Origin: Tenacibaculum agarivorans
Lineage (GTDB): Bacteria > Bacteroidota > Bacteroidia > Flavobacteriales > Flavobacteriaceae
DNA: 64,000 nt
Direction of reading: 5' to 3'
NCBI RefSeq assembly: GCF_001936575.1
Contig: NZ_MSMP01000015.1
Coordinates: 52,427-116,426, forward strand
Below are positions 48,799 through 58,139 of this stretch, piece by piece; position 1 is the stretch's first letter, and each line of letters begins with the position of its first letter. The translations under genes were made by a program, and so were the position numbers. Below the pieces are notes generated by a model. The model was not told where the DNA came from and did not search any database. It saw nothing but the letters and a program-made list of their open reading frames with translations.

Positions 48799-48936
48799 AA
48801 AAGAGACTGTCTAAAAAGTATTTTCAAACGTCTTTACGAAAAATTTTAATTTTGAAGTAATCTTGTTAACAGTAACTTAAATTTAAAAGATTCCTTCATT
48901 TCATTCGGAATGACGACTTTTCAGACGGCCTCTTTC
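48799..48936. repeat. 138-bp intergenic element with inverted ends
   Basis: Imperfect 21-bp terminal inverted repeats (48799-48819 and 48916-48936, 17 of 21 matching; AGAG..TGTCT.AAAAGT against ACTTTTCAGACGGCCTCT) enclose an AT-rich middle with TTCATTTCATTCGGAATGACG. It has no ORF and lies between sdaA and a converging gene. The form fits a MITE-like or Flavobacteriaceae palindromic repeat. Confidence 0.65.
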
Positions 48937-48960
48937 AGCTTTATTTTATATGATCTATTA

Positions 48961-49827
48961 TCAGTTAACTATAACATTACCATTAGTCCTAATATAAATA
49001 ACTGCTTCTTTACTAGTTTCGATAACATGGTTTGCATCACCTTGTGAAGTAAAATAACTACCTGGATCAAGTATTTTTACTTCTGAATTTTGAGGCAAGA
49101 TATAATTTAATTTTCCACTTATTACTACAGAATGAAAAGCATTACCTGTACTTTCTATTACTCCTTTAAACTTATTAGCTAACTTAACAAAAAGCCCTCT
49201 CATACCCTTATCTTTTTTGTTTTCCCATAGAAAACTTATTTCGGCATTTTTATCAGATGTAATCCAATTAGTTTCATTTGTATCCAACCAAACTAAATTA
49301 GAAACATCTACATTTATTGGTTGTTCATCACTTTCTACAGCTTCACTTGTAGGTTTAACTAAGTAAGGTCCATGATCTATTTCTACATAAGCAATATTTT
49401 CTTCCCCTTTAGCTGAAGTAATATGAGCCTTTTCTTTAGGTTGTGTCCAAAAACTCCCTGGCTTCATCCACATATTTTCAGCATTTTCATCATCATTATG
49501 AATCATTCCTTTAATAACTACAGCTCTATATGTAACATTATGTATGTGCGGTGGTGAAGAAAAACCATCAACAAATTTTGCCAAAAAACCTGTAGGAACT
49601 GTTCCCTTTCTATCTCCCCAAACCGTCCCTGCTTGTGGACTTTTATCTCCTCTGGCAGGATTCAGCTTTTCCCATACAATCTCAGAACTGAGAACTACTT
49701 TATTAGTAGGGTTATCTATTACTTTTAATGACTTCTTTTTATCTTGTTTTATTTCATCATTTTTCTTGGATTCAACAGTACAAGAAAGCATGAAAAATAG
49801 AATTAATAGGTACTTCATTATTTTCAT
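48961..49827 (-). CDS. DUF4437-like cupin lipoprotein
   Basis: 288 aa. Short lipoprotein signal ([11 protein letters not shown]), then a Lys/Asp/Glu linker and two repeated cupin-like halves (about 65-165 and 175-288). The first half has [19 protein letters not shown] and [14 protein letters not shown]; the second has [14 protein letters not shown] and [15 protein letters not shown]. Metal-site His residues are clearer in the first half. Probably a periplasmic or outer-membrane-anchored protein of unknown ligand. ATGs at 49827 and 49818 both precede the signal. Confidence 0.8.
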   Translation of the reverse strand: MKIMKYLLILFFMLSCTVESKKNDEIKQDKKKSLKVIDNPTNKVVLSSEIVWEKLNPARGDKSPQAGTVWGDRKGTVPTGFLAKFVDGFSSPPHIHNVTYRAVVIKGMIHNDDENAENMWMKPGSFWTQPKEKAHITSAKGEENIAYVEIDHGPYLVKPTSEAVESDEQPINVDVSNLVWLDTNETNWITSDKNAEISFLWENKKDKGMRGLFVKLANKFKGVIESTGNAFHSVVISGKLNYILPQNSEVKILDPGSYFTSQGDANHVIETSKEAVIYIRTNGNVIVN

Positions 49828-49858
49828 AATTTTAAATAATATTCATGTTTTACAATGG

Positions 49859-49889
49859 CAAAAGTAGTCGGGGTAAATACACTTCACAA
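49859..49889 (-). promoter_or_regulatory. Promoter of the DUF4437-like gene
   Basis: On the minus strand: TTG (49889-49887), a 20-bp spacer and TACTTTTG (49866-49859), 31 bp upstream of the ATG. Confidence 0.72.
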
Positions 49890-50138
49890 TAACTATCAAA
49901 AAGGATAGTACTCTTGTTTATTTTTGAGATTATTACTTAACACCTCAAAAACACTATAAAAAACTGATTTAATGATAATTAAACCAACTTAAATTTAACA
50001 TTTTTTTAGCCATTTATGGTTTGAATTTCTTAAGAAAAAATCGCGAATATAGGTTGTAGGCTATCGATTATATATTGGATATTATTTTCAAACTATATAT
50101 TCTTTAGTTTTAGATTAATCAATAAAAATCTAAATAGT
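49890..50138. other. AT-rich spacer before the double-glycine peptide gene
   Basis: About 250 bp between divergent genes with no ORF or clear hairpin. It must carry the peptide gene's promoter, but only degenerate TAnnTTTG-like sites were seen (near 50098-50112). Confidence 0.4.
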
Positions 50139-50324
50139 ATGAAAAATTCAATCCTGAACTTAGGTAATCCCTTAAACAAAGAAGAGCAAAAATCAATTAA
50201 TGGAGGAATGATTCTATTGAATACCTGTAAAAATTTATGTAAAACAGCTAAAAGAGGTACTAGATGCTTTCAAGATGGATATTTAGCTGCTTGTGATGGA
50301 AGAGGCGGTTTTATTTATTTTTAA
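50139..50324 (+). CDS. Double-glycine-leader peptide (bacteriocin-like)
   Basis: 61 aa. The leader (residues 1-23, LNLGNPLNKEEQKSINGG at its end) has the LNxG-xxLxKxEQKxINGG pattern of Bacteroidota peptides cleaved after Gly-Gly by C39-peptidase ABC exporters. The predicted 38-residue mature part has four Cys (30, 34, 43, 52) and basic patches, so two disulfides or a modified peptide are possible. No exporter, immunity or modification gene is near it. It ends 24 bp before a strong terminator. The class call is based on the leader; activity is unknown. Confidence 0.78.
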   Translation: MKNSILNLGNPLNKEEQKSINGGMILLNTCKNLCKTAKRGTRCFQDGYLAACDGRGGFIYF

Positions 50325-50348
50325 AACCTCTTAGTAATAATTATTGAC

Positions 50349-50379
50349 CACAAAATGATGTCTTTTTTAGACATCATTT
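50349..50379. terminator. Bidirectional terminator
   Basis: Perfect 13-bp stem CAAAATGATGTCT/AGACATCATTTTG with a T5 loop, between the converging peptide gene and yaaA. Confidence 0.88.
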
Positions 50380-50394
50380 TGTAATGCTTAAAAT

Positions 50395-51153
50395 TTATCT
50401 AGTGAATACTAATTCATTACCTTCAGACATTTCTTCTGAAAAGCCATAACCATCGGTGTTAAAAGCTTTAAGTTGTTCAATAGTTTCTACATCATTATCT
50501 ATAATATAACGTACCATAAGTCCCCTAGCCTTTTTTGCAAAAGTCATAATGGTCTTGTATTGACCGTTTTTAAAATCTTTAAATACTGGAGTAATCATTT
50601 CCACTTTCAACGTTTTCTTTGGTAATGCTTTAAAATATTCAGCACTTGCTAAGTTAACTAGTAACTCATCATCTTGAAGTTCTTCATTTAAAGAGTTCGC
50701 TAAAGTATCTCCCCAAAATTTATATAAATTTTCAGTACGCCCGACCTTTAATCGAGTTCCCATTTCTAAACGATATGGCTGTATTAAATCCAAAGGTTTT
50801 AATAAACCATATAAACCTGATAATATACGTAGTTTATCTTGCAAACTAGGTAACTTTCCTTCATCTAAAGTGGTAATATCAATACCTCTGTATACTTCCC
50901 CTGTAAAACTATACACTGCTTGTTTCGCATTATCTAAATCAAATGGTCTAGACCAATTCTGATTTCTATCATAGTTTAAAGCACTTAAATCATCAGAAAT
51001 TCTCATCAATTCAGATAGTTTCTTTCTTGATAAAGTCTTCAGTTTTTTATTCAATTTTTCAGATTGTTCTAAAAAATTTGGAGTTGTATATTGTTCTGTA
51101 TTTGCCTTTGTTTCAAAATCCAAAGATTTTGCTGGTGATATTATGATCTTCAT
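50395..51153 (-). CDS. yaaA: YaaA family peroxide-stress protein
   Basis: 252 aa, starting at the ATG at 51153 (MKIIISPAKSLDF). The longer TTG start at 51183 adds ten residues not found in the family. Other blocks: QAVYSFTGEVYRGID, RILSGLYGLLKPLDLIQPYRLEMG, NLASAEYFKAL and the C-terminal FAKKARGLMVRYII. YaaA limits free iron and protects DNA during peroxide stress in the cytoplasm. Monocistronic, converging with the peptide gene. Confidence 0.95.
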   Translation of the reverse strand: MKIIISPAKSLDFETKANTEQYTTPNFLEQSEKLNKKLKTLSRKKLSELMRISDDLSALNYDRNQNWSRPFDLDNAKQAVYSFTGEVYRGIDITTLDEGKLPSLQDKLRILSGLYGLLKPLDLIQPYRLEMGTRLKVGRTENLYKFWGDTLANSLNEELQDDELLVNLASAEYFKALPKKTLKVEMITPVFKDFKNGQYKTIMTFAKKARGLMVRYIIDNDVETIEQLKAFNTDGYGFSEEMSEGNELVFTR

Positions 51154-51351
51154 AAATTTAGTATCTGTGTGGTAAAAGTACAAAGTATCTTAAGGACTTT
51201 CAATAGGTAATCCATAGCATTTAATCATGGGAGGATAAGTTATATCAATTCTTATACTGTAATAGTTTATCATATAGGTTTTAATATGTCTAAAAAATTA
51301 TAAAACCGTTAATTTTTAATTTAATAATTTCGTCCTATTTCAAACTAAATC

Positions 51352-51738
51352 ATGAAGAACTTTCTTTCCTTTCAAAATGAAATTATAGATATTAATTGGG
51401 ATACTACTTGTACTATTATAGAAAATATTAAAGACGCAAATTATTTACAGGGAATAGCTAACAATATTCCTGGTGAAGTTTTCTTTTATCAAAATCAGTT
51501 AGATATTCAATTTGATGGAACACAAAAAGAAGTTTTTGAAGTTGGAGATGTTGTCTATTGGCGTTCTACTACTGAGACTAACAAATTTGGGATTTTGTTT
51601 ATGTATGGAAACACCACTTATGGAGACGGAACCAAACCTAGAACTTCTAGTCCGGGTATAAAAATCGGTACTATTAGTGTAAAAGATCTTTCTAAGATAG
51701 CTGATATAAAAAGTGGCACACAATTACAATTAGGTTAG
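51352..51738 (+). CDS. Cyclophilin-like fold protein
   Basis: 128 aa, no signal. The pattern GEVFFYQ, FEVGDVVYWRS, KFGILFMYGNT and a Pro/Gly-rich end resembles the bacterial/archaeal cyclophilin-like family (PF04126 type), which has the fold but not the known isomerase residues. It lies alone between yaaA and a converging UbiA-like gene. The family assignment is moderate and rests on motif memory only. Confidence 0.6.
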   Translation: MKNFLSFQNEIIDINWDTTCTIIENIKDANYLQGIANNIPGEVFFYQNQLDIQFDGTQKEVFEVGDVVYWRSTTETNKFGILFMYGNTTYGDGTKPRTSSPGIKIGTISVKDLSKIADIKSGTQLQLG

Positions 51739-51747
51739 TATTTATTT

Positions 51748-52623
51748 TCAAATACTTATGACTAACAACAACCACCAAAAAAAGGGTATAGCTTCTACCC
51801 AAAAAGAAGCATAATATTTGGTTTGTTTAGTAGTTGAACGTTGAATTAAAAATAAAAGTACCATAAATACAATCAAGTATATGAGCTTAGAACTTTGATT
51901 AATAGTTATAAAAAACTCAATAACTAAGGTTATTAACAAGATGATAAAACCTAGTTTTTTTGTTCTTTCTACACCAATAAGTTGAGGTATGGTTTGTAAA
52001 TATTTTTTATCGTATCTCAAATCCCTAATATCAAAAGGTAATGTTAATGCTATTACAAATAACACGCGTTGGATAATGTATAGCCCTACTTTTAAGTCAA
52101 ATCCTCTCTTTAAAATTACAGGCATAAATGCTGTAACACCAGCCCAGACCAATGCTATAATGAAAATTTTTAGAGAAGCTGTATTTCTTATATTTTTAGT
52201 TAGTCCAGAAAAAATAGGTACTGCATAAAACGTAGTTAATAAAGCTAGTGGAGTAAAATATAGAATAATTTCTAAGCTAAGTTTAAACATATAAAAACCC
52301 ATTAATAAAAAACAACACAAAGAGAATATTTGAATTACACGTAGGTTCTTTGTCAAACTACGATGATGTAGTTTAGCTATACCTGCATACTTGACAAAAT
52401 TATATCCAGTTATAGTTCCATAAAAAATAAAATAGTCTAAAACTTCATTATAGGGTAAGCCAAAGTATAGTTCAGTAATTCTCACCAATGCATACACTGA
52501 CAATGCAACATGAATACTCGCGTTGATGTAAAAATCAAAAATTGTTTTCAATAACTTCACAAAACAAAGGTAGTTGAATTGTTCATAATCATTCTTAATA
52601 GTTAACAACTTGTGCGTGTCCAT
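51748..52623 (-). CDS. UbiA-like membrane protein lacking the first Asp motif
   Basis: 291 aa with about eight membrane helices. The second UbiA motif is recognisable (PFDIRDLRYDKKYLQTIPQLIG), but the position of the first NDxxDxxxD motif holds NFVKYAGIAKLHH, without acidic residues. In the UbiA superfamily both motifs bind Mg-diphosphate, so this protein may be inactive or have another role. It is divergent from gcvP with a 58-bp gap. Confidence 0.7.
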   Translation of the reverse strand: MDTHKLLTIKNDYEQFNYLCFVKLLKTIFDFYINASIHVALSVYALVRITELYFGLPYNEVLDYFIFYGTITGYNFVKYAGIAKLHHRSLTKNLRVIQIFSLCCFLLMGFYMFKLSLEIILYFTPLALLTTFYAVPIFSGLTKNIRNTASLKIFIIALVWAGVTAFMPVILKRGFDLKVGLYIIQRVLFVIALTLPFDIRDLRYDKKYLQTIPQLIGVERTKKLGFIILLITLVIEFFITINQSSKLIYLIVFMVLLFLIQRSTTKQTKYYASFWVEAIPFFWWLLLVISI

Positions 52624-52646
52624 TTAAAAAATCTTTAAGATTTAGT

Positions 52647-52654
52647 TATTTTTG
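52647..52654 (+). promoter_or_regulatory. -7 element of gcvP
   Basis: TATTTTTG, 27 bp before the preferred ATG at 52682. No TTG lies at the right distance upstream. The alternative TTG start at 52652 falls inside this element. Confidence 0.5.
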
Positions 52655-52681
52655 CAAACTAAAATAACACAACACAATACA

Positions 52682-55537
52682 ATGAACACAAATTCGTTTC
52701 AGTTACGACATATTGGTCCTAGAGAAAATGAAAAAGAGTCTATGTTGAAAGCTATCGGTGTTGATAGTTTAGACCAATTAATTTATGAAACTATTCCTGA
52801 CGATATTCGTTTACAAAATGAATTAGATTTACCTAAAGCTTTAAGTGAATATGAATACTTACAACACATTAATGCGTTAGGATCAAAAAACAAAATTTAC
52901 AAAAGTTATATTGGATTAGGATATCATGAAGCAATTCTGCCTAGTGTTATTCAAAGAAATATACTTGAAAATCCAGGATGGTATACAGCCTATACTCCAT
53001 ACCAAGCTGAAATTGCCCAAGGAAGATTGGAAGCTTTATTAAATTATCAAACTATGGTTTGTGATTTAACTGGAATGGAATTAGCAAATGCTTCTTTATT
53101 AGATGAAGGTACTGCTGCTGCTGAGGCAATGGCTTTACTATTTGACGTTCGTGAAAGAGCAAAGAAAAAGGCTGGAGCTAACAAATTCTTTGTTTCTTCA
53201 GAAATATTACCGCAAACGTTATCGGTCTTACAAACAAGAGCTGTACCTATTGGAATAGAATTAGTGATTGGTGATCATGAAAAGTTTACATTTTCTGATG
53301 ATTATTTTGGAGCTATTTTACAATATCCAGGGAAACATGGACAAGTAATCGATTATTCTGATTTTGTTCAAAAAGCGAATGATGTAAATATTAAAGTGGC
53401 TGTTGCTGCTGATATCTTATCTCTTGCTCTATTAAAAGCTCCTGGTGAGTTTGGTGTTGATGTTGTAGTAGGTACTACTCAACGATTTGGTATTCCTTTA
53501 GGTTACGGTGGACCTCATGCTGGTTTTTTTGCAACTAAAGAAGCTTATAAACGTAGTATTCCTGGAAGAATTATTGGGGTTACTAAGGATACTGATGGTA
53601 AACAAGCCTTACGTATGGCTTTACAAACACGTGAGCAACATATTAAAAGGGAAAGAGCTACCTCTAACATATGTACAGCCCAAGTATTATTAGCTGTTAT
53701 GGCTGGTATGTATGCTGTATATCATGGAAAAGATGGTATCCAATTTATAGCTAACAAAGTACAGCAATCTGCGCAAACATTAGCAGCAGCATTGAATCGT
53801 TTAGGTTTTAAACAAAAAAACACCACGTATTTTGATACTTTATTAATTGAAGTTGAAGCAGATCAATTAATAAAAACTGCTGAAGCTAACCAAATCAACT
53901 TTAATTATGTAGATGAAAATCACGTATCCATTTCTTTAAATGAAACTGTAGATTTAAAAGAAATTAACGCTATTGTTGATTGTTTCGAGCAAGCATTTAA
54001 TATTACAGATATTACTATTACTGAGTTTACTTCAGAAGATAGTATTCCTAGTAACCTTAAAAGAAACACATCTTTCTTAGAACATGAGGTGTTTAACTCG
54101 TATCAGTCAGAAACAGACATGATGCGTTACATTAAAAAACTAGAAAGAAAAGATCTAGCTTTAAATCACTCTATGATTTCTTTAGGATCGTGTACAATGA
54201 AGTTAAATGCAGCTTCTGAAATGCTTCCTTTGAGTAATCCGCAATGGGGGAATATTCACCCCTTTGTTCCATTAGATCAAGCCGAAGGTTATCAAATAGT
54301 ATTAAAAAATCTAGAACACCAACTGAATATCGTTACCGGTTTTGCAGCTACTTCATTACAACCTAACTCAGGTGCTCAAGGAGAGTTTGCTGGTTTAATG
54401 GTTATTAGAGCCTACCACCTAGCTAATGGAGATTCGCACAGGAATATCTGTTTAATTCCTTCATCTGCACACGGAACTAACCCAGCATCTGCAGTAATGG
54501 CTGGTATGAAAGTGGTAGTAACAAAGACAGACGAAAAAGGAAATATTGATATTGAAGATTTAAGAGAAAAAGCTAACTTACACAAAGCTAATTTAGCTGC
54601 TTTAATGGTTACCTACCCTTCTACTCATGGAGTTTTTGAAAAAGCCATTAAAGAAATTACTCAAATTATTCACGATAACGGTGGACAAGTTTATATGGAT
54701 GGTGCTAATATGAATGCACAGGTAGGATTAACAAATCCTGCAACCATTGGAGCTGATGTTTGTCACTTAAATTTACATAAAACATTTGCTATTCCTCACG
54801 GTGGTGGTGGACCTGGAGTTGGACCTATTTGTGTTGCTCCTCAATTAGTTCCATTTTTACCTACAAATCCAATAGTTACTACAGGAGGTGAGCAACCTAT
54901 AACTGCTATTTCTGCAGCCCCTTGGGGTTCTGCTTTAGCATGCTTAATATCTTACGGTTATATTACTATGTTAGGTGCAGAAGGATTAACTGATTCTACT
55001 AAAGTTGCCATTTTAAATGCCAATTATATGAAGGAAAGGCTACAAGGACATTTTAGTACTTTATATACTGGAGAAATGGGACGTGCTGCTCACGAAATGA
55101 TATTGGATTGTAGAGAATTTAAACAAAAAGGAATTGAAGTTGTAGATATAGCTAAACGTTTAATGGACTACGGTTTTCATGCCCCAACTGTATCTTTCCC
55201 TGTAGCTGGTACTATTATGGTTGAACCAACTGAAAGTGAAAGTATAGCTGAGTTAGATCGTTTTTGTGATGCCTTAATTTCTATTCGAAAAGAAATAGAA
55301 AAAGCGACCAAAGATGAACCTAATAATGTATTGAAAAATGCTCCACATACGTTGGAAATGTTAACTTCTGACGTTTGGGAATTACCTTACAGTCGTAAAG
55401 AAGCTGCTTTTCCTTTAGCATATATAGCTGATAATAAATTTTGGCCATCTGTGAGAAGAGTTGATGATGCCTACGGAGATAGAAACTTAATTTGCTCATG
55501 TAATCCAATTGAGGATTATATGGAAGCTGAAGTATAG
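52682..55537 (+). CDS. gcvP: Glycine dehydrogenase (decarboxylating), P-protein
   Basis: 951 aa from the ATG at 52682 ([13 protein letters not shown]). The TTG at 52652 lies in the -7 promoter element and is rejected. It is the full-length single-chain type with both homologous halves: [21 protein letters not shown] and [11 protein letters not shown] in the first, and [20 protein letters not shown] and [17 protein letters not shown] (PLP Lys) in the second. It releases CO2 from glycine and loads aminomethyl onto H-protein. gcvT and gcvH are not in the window. Terminator downstream. Confidence 0.97.
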   Translation: MNTNSFQLRHIGPRENEKESMLKAIGVDSLDQLIYETIPDDIRLQNELDLPKALSEYEYLQHINALGSKNKIYKSYIGLGYHEAILPSVIQRNILENPGWYTAYTPYQAEIAQGRLEALLNYQTMVCDLTGMELANASLLDEGTAAAEAMALLFDVRERAKKKAGANKFFVSSEILPQTLSVLQTRAVPIGIELVIGDHEKFTFSDDYFGAILQYPGKHGQVIDYSDFVQKANDVNIKVAVAADILSLALLKAPGEFGVDVVVGTTQRFGIPLGYGGPHAGFFATKEAYKRSIPGRIIGVTKDTDGKQALRMALQTREQHIKRERATSNICTAQVLLAVMAGMYAVYHGKDGIQFIANKVQQSAQTLAAALNRLGFKQKNTTYFDTLLIEVEADQLIKTAEANQINFNYVDENHVSISLNETVDLKEINAIVDCFEQAFNITDITITEFTSEDSIPSNLKRNTSFLEHEVFNSYQSETDMMRYIKKLERKDLALNHSMISLGSCTMKLNAASEMLPLSNPQWGNIHPFVPLDQAEGYQIVLKNLEHQLNIVTGFAATSLQPNSGAQGEFAGLMVIRAYHLANGDSHRNICLIPSSAHGTNPASAVMAGMKVVVTKTDEKGNIDIEDLREKANLHKANLAALMVTYPSTHGVFEKAIKEITQIIHDNGGQVYMDGANMNAQVGLTNPATIGADVCHLNLHKTFAIPHGGGGPGVGPICVAPQLVPFLPTNPIVTTGGEQPITAISAAPWGSALACLISYGYITMLGAEGLTDSTKVAILNANYMKERLQGHFSTLYTGEMGRAAHEMILDCREFKQKGIEVVDIAKRLMDYGFHAPTVSFPVAGTIMVEPTESESIAELDRFCDALISIRKEIEKATKDEPNNVLKNAPHTLEMLTSDVWELPYSRKEAAFPLAYIADNKFWPSVRRVDDAYGDRNLICSCNPIEDYMEAEV

Positions 55538-55543
55538 AAATCA

Positions 55544-55572
55544 GAAACCTCGCAAATTGCGAGGTTTTTTTA
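55544..55572. terminator. Terminator between gcvP and pirin gene
   Basis: ACCTCGCA-AAT-TGCGAGGT stem with flanking A3 and T7 runs; serves the converging genes. Confidence 0.9.
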
Positions 55573-56241
55573 TTACTTTATATAAGCTATTATAAAAATA
55601 CTATCTTCTTTTGAACGTATAGTTTGATTCTTAATTTCTATTAAAGTTCCCTCTTTTATAATTTCATTTTCAATGGCTATTTTTCCTTTAACCACATAAA
55701 TAAGACTGGTTACCTTAGGAATATATGTTTCTTCTTCTGATAAATGCCCTACTTCTATTTGTGTTCTATTTCCATCCTGAATACCATATACATTTGTAAT
55801 TTTTCCTTTCTCAGCTTTATGAACTCTAAAACTTGCATTATTTTCAATACGTTCAGGAATTACCCATAATTGTAACATTCGAGTGGTTTCAGTCCCTTTA
55901 TTTATTTCATTATGTTTAAAACCTTCCTTACCTGATTTTTGAACTTGAAAATCTAATGATTCCAAACTTATTCCGTGTTCTAAAGAGCCTTCATGATCTA
56001 ATCTACCTTCTACTACAAAAGTCAATACATCAATAAATTGATGAGTATGTAAACCTGTTCCCACACCTTCTGCAAACCAGCTGTCAGCTAAATAAACTAG
56101 ATTTCCAACTCCTTCCCAAGTTCCTTGTTTTACCCCAAATCTTGGGCCATATTTTGAATTCACAATCAATCTTTTCTGAACTATTCCATGGAACCCTCCA
56201 GTTTCAATTGTATTTCTATCAAGTTTGCGTAGTATTGACAT
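55573..56241 (-). CDS. Pirin family protein
   Basis: 222 aa, bicupin-like. The N-terminal cupin carries the metal motif HTHQFIDVLTFVVEGRLDHEGSLEHG; the C-terminal half is degenerate. Other blocks: LVYLADSWFAEGVGTGLHTH and EINKGTETTRMLQLWVIPE. Pirins are Fe-binding cytoplasmic proteins, some with quercetinase activity or roles in metabolism control. It is divergent from the FKBP gene, with a structured 440-bp gap between them. Confidence 0.92.
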   Translation of the reverse strand: MSILRKLDRNTIETGGFHGIVQKRLIVNSKYGPRFGVKQGTWEGVGNLVYLADSWFAEGVGTGLHTHQFIDVLTFVVEGRLDHEGSLEHGISLESLDFQVQKSGKEGFKHNEINKGTETTRMLQLWVIPERIENNASFRVHKAEKGKITNVYGIQDGNRTQIEVGHLSEEETYIPKVTSLIYVVKGKIAIENEIIKEGTLIEIKNQTIRSKEDSIFIIAYIK

Positions 56242-56310
56242 ATAAGTAAGTTTTGATAATTAAGTCTCGAAAACTTTATAAAAATTACGAAAGAAACGAC
56301 TTAAATATAA

Positions 56311-56548
56311 AAAGAACCGCAACCAAGAAGTAGTTAGATTTAGTTGGTTGCGGTAAAAATTGAATTAAAGAATATAACACCTAACTTAACCCCAAAATAA
56401 AAGGTGCTATAAATTGCTAAGTAATCAAATGATTTAAACGATCCCCAAAGTTTAAATCAACATAGCTTCGTATATAAATAAATCATTACATAATAATGAT
56501 CACTTAAATTTCTTACCAATAAAATAGGAGTGACTTTGTTACTCATAG
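56311..56548 (-). ncRNA. Candidate structured non-coding RNA
   Basis: In the 440-bp gap between divergent genes, five hairpins follow one another: GAGTGAC/GTTACTC (56528-56544, one mismatch or wobble), ATCATTA/TAATGAT (56482-56500), GATTTAAAC/GTTTAAATC (56431-56458), ATAACACCT/AGGTGCTAT (56374-56410) and a perfect 11-bp terminator stem ACCGCAACCAA/TTGGTTGCGGT (56316-56354). The terminator has a T-rich tract only on the minus strand. The fourth stem has a G-U pair only on that strand (A-C mismatch on plus). A -7 element lies just upstream. Two loops contain TTTGGGG. No ORF is apparent. I match it to no named RNA family. Confidence 0.55.
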
Positions 56549-56554
56549 CCACTA

Positions 56555-56562
56555 CAAAGATA
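56555..56562 (-). promoter_or_regulatory. -7 element for the candidate ncRNA
   Basis: TATCTTTG on the minus strand, fitting TAnnTTTG, predicting a start near 56548. No TTG is present at the usual spacing, so the assignment is moderate. Confidence 0.45.
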
Positions 56563-56642
56563 GTAGTTTAATTCAATTTTGCGTGTTAATTATATCATAA
56601 TTAACCTTAAAATTATCTATACTACAAAAGGCATTGAGCGAT

Positions 56643-56650
56643 TATTTTTG
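56643..56650 (+). promoter_or_regulatory. -7 element of the FKBP gene
   Basis: TATTTTTG, 31 bp before the ATG at 56682. It lies inside the longer ORF that opens at 56634, so translation must start at 56682. Confidence 0.55.
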
Positions 56651-56681
56651 TACATTTAATTTTATAAATTTAATAACCCTT

Positions 56682-57155
56682 ATGAAAAAATTATTTCTAC
56701 TTATTTTACCTATATTATTTATGTCTTGTTTAGGTAATGAAAATGATCTACCAACTGTTGATGATTCTAAAGATTATGATTTAATTAATGATGAACAAAT
56801 ACAGTCATATTTAACTGCAAACAATCTTACCGCAGAAAAAAGTAGTACTGGTCTATATTATATAATTGAGAATGGAGGTACTGGAGACGCTCCTACAAAT
56901 ACATCTAATGTTACCGTAAGTTACAAGGCTTATTTTTTAGATGGAAGAGTTTTTGATCAAGCTAACGATGTTACTTTTAATTTACAACAAGTAATAACAG
57001 GATTTAGAGAAGGATTACTTTTATTACAAGAAGGTGGAAAAGCTACACTTCTTTTACCTTCTAAACTTGGTTATAGAGAATTTGGTTCTTCAAATGGTAC
57101 TGTACCACCAAATACTTCTATTGTTTTTGATGTAGAATTGGTTAAAGTTAATTAA
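56682..57155 (+). CDS. FKBP-type peptidyl-prolyl isomerase lipoprotein
   Basis: 157 aa from the ATG at 56682, which opens a lipoprotein signal (LFLLILPILFMSC, Cys16); the longer frame from 56634 spans the promoter. After an Asp-rich linker and a helical segment (about 35-60), the FKBP domain (about 62-157) shows SSTGLYYIIENGGTG, VSYKAYFLDGRVFDQ, GFREGLLLLQEGGKATLLLPSKLGY and PPNTSIVFDVELVKV. It probably assists folding of periplasmic or outer-membrane proteins. Plus strand, divergent from the candidate RNA. Confidence 0.93.
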   Translation: MKKLFLLILPILFMSCLGNENDLPTVDDSKDYDLINDEQIQSYLTANNLTAEKSSTGLYYIIENGGTGDAPTNTSNVTVSYKAYFLDGRVFDQANDVTFNLQQVITGFREGLLLLQEGGKATLLLPSKLGYREFGSSNGTVPPNTSIVFDVELVKVN

Positions 57156-57252
57156 TTATTTTCCTCCTATCAACTTCCTTTTAGTCTATCAAATTACAAC
57201 TTAGTTTATGGATTAAAGGAAATAATTATTATTTGTTAGAAAAACACAAACG

Positions 57253-58077
57253 ATGGACAATATCGATTTCAATACTATTCTACAACTTATCCAAGAAAAA
57301 GCAATTCTTTACGTCCCTAAGTTATTATTAGGTGGACTTATTTTATGGTTAGGAATGAAATTAGTGAATAGACTAATGACATTTTTAGGCAAAGTTTTAG
57401 AAAAAGCTGGCTTTGATAATACGATTCGTCCATTTTTAATATCAATGACCGGATTCATCTTAAAAGGTGCGCTATTACTTGTAGTTGCTTCTATTTTAGG
57501 TGTTAATCTATCAAGTTTAGTAGCGTTATTAGCTGCTATTGGATTTGCTATTGGAATGGCATTACAAGGAAGTTTAGGGAATTTTGCATCTGGAATTTTA
57601 ATTCTAACATTAAAACCCTATAAATCTGGAGATTGGATTCAAGTTGAAGAAAAATTCGGAAAGGTAGAAGAAATTGAAATATTTAGTACAACAATTGTTT
57701 CTCCAGGGCATAAAACTCTAATTATTCCTAATTCTAAAATTACTGACGGAGTAGTTACCAATTATTCTAGAAAGGGAATGGTTAGATTGGAAATTAATGT
57801 TACCATGCCCTATGCTGAAAGCTTTCCTCGAGTTAAGAAAATTATTGAAGATGCTTTAATCAAAGTTCAACATATTTTACCAGAGCCTAAAACTGAAATT
57901 GGTATTGAGACTTTTGATTCTCATAGCATAGAGCTAACTATTCGCCCCTATGTACATCCTGAACATTTTTGGCAAGTTACTTTTGATACTCATGAAACCG
58001 TTAAAAAGGCATTTAGTGATCATAAAATTCAAGTTGCTTATTCAGAGGGTGTAGAATTGGGTAGTATTGGTGAATAA
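57253..58077 (+). CDS. Small-conductance mechanosensitive channel (MscS family)
   Basis: 274 aa, standard MscS length. Three membrane helices; the pore-lining TM3 reads AAIGFAIGMALQGSLGNFASGI, followed by the LKPYKSGDWI beta domain and a C-terminal alpha/beta domain. It opens under membrane tension to release solutes in hypo-osmotic shock. 97 bp downstream of the FKBP gene, probably independent. Confidence 0.95.
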   Translation: MDNIDFNTILQLIQEKAILYVPKLLLGGLILWLGMKLVNRLMTFLGKVLEKAGFDNTIRPFLISMTGFILKGALLLVVASILGVNLSSLVALLAAIGFAIGMALQGSLGNFASGILILTLKPYKSGDWIQVEEKFGKVEEIEIFSTTIVSPGHKTLIIPNSKITDGVVTNYSRKGMVRLEINVTMPYAESFPRVKKIIEDALIKVQHILPEPKTEIGIETFDSHSIELTIRPYVHPEHFWQVTFDTHETVKKAFSDHKIQVAYSEGVELGSIGE

Positions 58078-58094
58078 CTTATTTTATAAATTTG
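58067..58094 (+). promoter_or_regulatory. Promoter of the DUF547 gene
   Basis: TTG (58067-58069), a 17-bp spacer and TAAATTTG (58087-58094), at the 3' end of the MscS gene and 45 bp before the next start. Confidence 0.55.
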
Positions 58095-58139
58095 TAAACA
58101 TACTTTAAAATAGAGTCTAAATACATAAATATATGTATT

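Noticed and set aside
56311..56548. Candidate RNA as 6S RNA, tmRNA or RNase P RNA
   Set aside because: A series of separate short hairpins does not match the long single hairpin of 6S, and no tRNA-like end or RNase P core was seen.
56634..56681. Upstream start of the FKBP lipoprotein
   Set aside because: The segment contains the TATTTTTG promoter element and would place 16 residues before a proper lipoprotein signal.
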